From assembly GCA_964398355.1 (NCBI GenBank), contig CAYNMM010000124.1, positions 1 through 42,206 of the forward strand: a stretch of 42,206 bases of DNA. The letters run 5' to 3'. The DNA comes from WFZT01 sp964398355 (lineage in GTDB: Bacteria > Hydrothermota > Hydrothermia > B15-G9 > WFZT01). Position numbers and translations under genes: made by a program. Shown here piece by piece: positions 40,172 to 42,206 of the stretch. The stretch's first letter is position 1, and each line of letters begins with the position of its first letter. The notes beneath the pieces are model-generated. The model saw only the letters and a program-made list of their open reading frames with translations, was not told where the DNA came from and ran no database searches.

Positions 40172-40683
40172 GAGAGGCCACCGTTTTATACGTTGAAATC
40201 GTTGATGGCGTGAAAATGGTGCGTCATTTATGTGATGTGTGTGCTGAAAAACTATCTCTTGGATTGCCACAGGAAAAATCTGGAGGAAAGAAGTCTGATA
40301 CACTCTTTAATATTAAGCCCTCGTCAATAAAGGGTATTTTTCAGAGAGATTACAAAGAAAAGACTCACCTTCATTGTAAACACTGTGGAATGACCTGGGA
40401 ATATTTTAAGAAGTCAGGAAAGTTTGGGTGTGCTTACTGCTATGAAGCTTTCTTTGAAAACCTTAAAGGATATCTGAAAAAGATCCATGGAACTTATGAG
40501 TATAGAGGGAAACCGTACAGGAAGTCGGGGATGAATGTTGAAAATATTATTGAGGAGAAATTGGTCCTTGAGAAAGAGCTAAGACAGGCAATAGAAACTG
40601 AGGATTTTGAGAGAGCGGCAAAACTCAGGGACAGAATCAAGGAGTTGAACGAAAAAATTGCTGGACATTCAGGATCTAATTGA
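40144..40683 (+). CDS. mcsA: McsA: zinc-finger activator of the McsB protein-arginine kinase
   Basis: 179 residues. Two zinc modules: CEECKMREAT with HLCDVCAEKL at the N-terminus, and LHCKHCGMTWEYF with GKFGCAYCYEAF in the middle. The C-terminal UVR motif is LRQAIETEDFERAAKLRDRI. This order is that of McsA, which binds and activates McsB in Firmicutes stress regulation. It overlaps dxs by 28 bases and mcsB by 26. Confidence 0.93.
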   Translation: MALCEECKMREATVLYVEIVDGVKMVRHLCDVCAEKLSLGLPQEKSGGKKSDTLFNIKPSSIKGIFQRDYKEKTHLHCKHCGMTWEYFKKSGKFGCAYCYEAFFENLKGYLKKIHGTYEYRGKPYRKSGMNVENIIEEKLVLEKELRQAIETEDFERAAKLRDRIKELNEKIAGHSGSN

Positions 40684-41719
40684 GAAACCCCCGGGTTGGT
40701 TAAGTGGAGAGGGAAAGTATCCAGAAATGGTCCTCTCCACGCGGGTTCGTATTGCCAGGAATTTGAGGAAATTTCCATTCAACATAAAATTGAAGGAAGC
40801 AGAAAGGGAAGAAATACTTCTAATAGTCAAAGAAGCTCTGGATAATATAGGTATTATAGAAGACCCGCACTATATAAGGCTTGACCAGATAAGCAAGAAA
40901 GATCGTGATTTTTTGGTAGAGAGACATCTTGCTACTTTTGATATGGTACGTGATCCTGTGGGGAGGGGCATCTATTTCTCAAAAGATGAAACTATAAATA
41001 TCATGATCAATGAAGAGGATCATATCAGGATTTCGGTCATTATGCCGGGTTTCAATTTAAAGGGGGCATTTGAAAGAGCTCTCCTGATTGATGAAAAGAT
41101 GGGGGATATACTTGAGTATGCTTTTATGGAGCCTTTTGGCTATCTCACATCGTGCCCGACCAATGTGGGATTGGGATTGCGAATTTCAGTACTGATGCAT
41201 TTACCAGGTATTATTATAAACAAGAATCTTAAATCACTGGCGGATAATCTAAATCTTGTAAGGGCAACGATTCGCGGGCTCTATGGTGAAGGGAGTGAAA
41301 TAGTAGGAAATATTTTCCAGATTTCAAGTACGTTGACACTTGGTGTGACTGAAGAAGAGCTATTTGAGAAGTTTAATGAGGTAATTGACTCGGTTATTGA
41401 ACTTGAGAAGGGGGCGCGGGAGGAGATTTACAAAAAGATGAGGGATTTAATCGAGGACAAGACATTCAGATCGCTTGCGATATTGCAGAGTGCGAGATTG
41501 ATGAGCTTTAAGGAGGCAGCGAACCATTTTTCTGCACTTCGTCTTGGATTGGCCTATGGCTTTATCCTGGACTATCCAGTCAAGACTTTAAACGAGCTTC
41601 TGTTTTATTCTCAGCCTGTACATATACAAAAGTTAATAGGCAAAGATTTGACTCCAGATGAGAGGGACAAGTATCGAGCTTCTTACGTAAAAGCGAAGCT
41701 TTCAAGTGTAAAGAATTAG
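40658..41719 (+). CDS. mcsB: McsB: protein-arginine kinase
   Basis: 353 residues from TTG 40658; no ATG or GTG is available before the conserved SGEGKYPEMVLSTRVRIARN, and the predicted length matches the family. Phosphagen-kinase features: STRVRIARNLRKFPF (ATP-binding Arg), IMINEEDHIRI (NEEDH substrate/acid-base loop) and YLTSCPTNVGLGLRISV (CPTNxGxGLR signature). McsB phosphorylates arginines on proteins to mark them for ClpCP or to inactivate CtsR. Neither ctsR nor clpC is adjacent, unlike in Firmicutes. Followed by a terminator. Confidence 0.95.
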   Translation: MLDIQDLIEKPPGWLSGEGKYPEMVLSTRVRIARNLRKFPFNIKLKEAEREEILLIVKEALDNIGIIEDPHYIRLDQISKKDRDFLVERHLATFDMVRDPVGRGIYFSKDETINIMINEEDHIRISVIMPGFNLKGAFERALLIDEKMGDILEYAFMEPFGYLTSCPTNVGLGLRISVLMHLPGIIINKNLKSLADNLNLVRATIRGLYGEGSEIVGNIFQISSTLTLGVTEEELFEKFNEVIDSVIELEKGAREEIYKKMRDLIEDKTFRSLAILQSARLMSFKEAANHFSALRLGLAYGFILDYPVKTLNELLFYSQPVHIQKLIGKDLTPDERDKYRASYVKAKLSSVKN

Positions 41720-41747
41720 CTTTCCACTTTTCCGTGTATTTTTCAGA

Positions 41748-41773
41748 AAATGACCGGAGAAATGCGGTCATTT
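41748..41773 (+). other. Hairpin after mcsB
   Basis: AAATGACCG (41748-41756) pairs with CGGTCATTT (41765-41773) around an 8-base loop. It lies just before the terminator hairpin. Confidence 0.6.
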
Positions 41774-41776
41774 AAG

Positions 41777-41800
41777 AAATGCCATAAAAACGGCATTTTT
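41777..41800 (+). terminator. Rho-independent terminator of dxs-mcsA-mcsB
   Basis: AAATGCC (41777-41783) pairs with GGCATTT (41792-41798), followed by further T residues (TTTTT to 41800). Confidence 0.7.
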
Positions 41801-41831
41801 AGAGTTCAGTCATTAGTCTCAAAATCCCATC

Positions 41832-41860
41832 TTGACAAGCTGTGACGCCACTTACATAAT
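41832..41860 (+). promoter_or_regulatory. Strong sigma-70-type promoter of the TetR-family gene
   Basis: A perfect TTGACA (41832-41837), exactly 17 bases, then CATAAT (41855-41860; 5 of 6). The transcript would start near 41867. Confidence 0.82.
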
Positions 41861-41861
41861 T

Positions 41862-41875
41862 TGACTGACTGGTCA
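41862..41875 (+). promoter_or_regulatory. Probable operator of the TetR-family gene
   Basis: TGACTGACTGGTCA has TGAC/GTCA half-sites with dyad symmetry and covers the expected transcription start. Sites of this form are known for TetR-family regulators of lipid or stress genes, so autorepression is likely. Confidence 0.65.
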
Positions 41876-41896
41876 TTTTAAATACGGAGGTGTGAT

Positions 41897-42206
41897 ATGA
41901 ATGATAACAAGAGAGAAAAAATTCTTCTCGCTGCACAGGAACTTTTCTCTGAAAAGGGATTTCACGAAACAACTGTTGAAGAAATAGCCAGACAGGCTGG
42001 TGTAGCAAAGGGAACCGTTTACATCTACTTCGACTCAAAAGAACAACTTTTTAAGGAGGTGATAAAATCCGGATTCAAAGAACTAACGAGAATTACGGAA
42101 GAGAAGATTGAAAGCACTCCAAACCCTCTCAAGAAAATCAAACTTATTGTAGAAACTTATTTCAATTACTTTGACATAAATCGCTCTCTTTTCCGGCCGC
42201 TAATGA
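41897..42206 (+). CDS. TetR/AcrR-family transcriptional regulator, 3' partial
   Basis: 103 codons are present and the frame is open at the window end. ATG 41897 follows GGAGGTGTGAT. The N-terminal DNA-binding domain is complete: KREKILLAAQELFSEKGFHE, TTVEEIARQAGVAKGTVYIY and FDSKEQLFKEV. The ligand-binding part (from about residue 60) continues beyond the window. The likely target includes its own operator upstream. Effector pumps or enzymes, if any, should lie downstream. Confidence 0.95.
   Translation, partial: MNDNKREKILLAAQELFSEKGFHETTVEEIARQAGVAKGTVYIYFDSKEQLFKEVIKSGFKELTRITEEKIESTPNPLKKIKLIVETYFNYFDINRSLFRPLM

Overview
The window is a densely packed, A+T-rich bacterial chromosome segment with about 41 protein genes, many overlapping by 1-60 bases, and one tRNA. 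The cell is a diderm with a respiratory metabolism: there is a PorV-like outer-membrane barrel, an OmpA/Pal-type lipoprotein, a second lipoprotein, a periplasmic PPIase, an octaheme cytochrome c and a CcmE heme chaperone of the CxxxY type. A V/A-type ATPase B subunit, an AMMECR1-MEMO1 fusion, an M42 aminopeptidase and McsA/McsB are also present. This mix suggests a deep-branching lineage of FCB-like or WOR-3-like type, perhaps thermophilic. That placement is inference; there is no rRNA here.

Layout. 1-3926: MEMO1-AMMECR1 fusion, tRNA-Arg(CCG), Fur-family regulator, HD-domain protein, TPR protein. 3977-7401: NarX/NarL-like two-component pair directly before a secreted octaheme cytochrome c of the hydroxylamine-oxidoreductase type, closed by a strong terminator. 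7467-9074: gene-free, rich in a decayed dispersed repeat. 9075-12676: LuxR-type regulator, DUF401 membrane protein, EamA transporter, and an SDR-fold protein lacking its catalytic residues. 12788-18279: ROK kinase, ruvX, mltG, a crotonase-family protein, maeB. 18680-25193 (minus): an EamA transporter, then a six-gene run atpB-porV-CTP-dependent kinase-PPIase-cold-shock-like-tgt. 25648-26691 (minus): TehA/SLAC1-type channel. 27026-29720 (plus): B12-binding protein, small unknown, cdd, lipoprotein, ogt, methyltransferase. 29851-31193: OmpA lipoprotein and ccmE. 32049-37720: hslO-lepA-tsaE, an aminotransferase, an M42 peptidase. 38243-41719: dxs-mcsA-mcsB. 41897-end: a TetR-type regulator with a clear promoter and operator.

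Three layers of non-gene structure stand out. (1) Five perfect inverted repeats with 17-25 bp arms and loops of 0-5 bases have unrelated sequences but a shared design: the 5' arm is G/purine-rich and the 3' arm C/pyrimidine-rich. Two of them (in ccmE and in an EamA gene) lie inside reading frames and encode family-typical protein without an obvious insertion. (2) A degenerate dispersed repeat of roughly 200-350 bp with internal hairpins fills several of the large gene-free gaps. (3) Six transcription-leading genes have a -10 box 6-8 bases before the start codon and no Shine-Dalgarno sequence, which predicts leaderless mRNAs, whereas other leading genes have ordinary leaders.

Most genes are housekeeping or central metabolism and are recognised with high confidence. 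No CRISPR array, insertion sequence, integrase or phage gene was found. No complete new multi-gene system could be demonstrated. The octaheme cytochrome with its two-component pair is the most interesting metabolic module; the palindromes are the most unusual structural signal.
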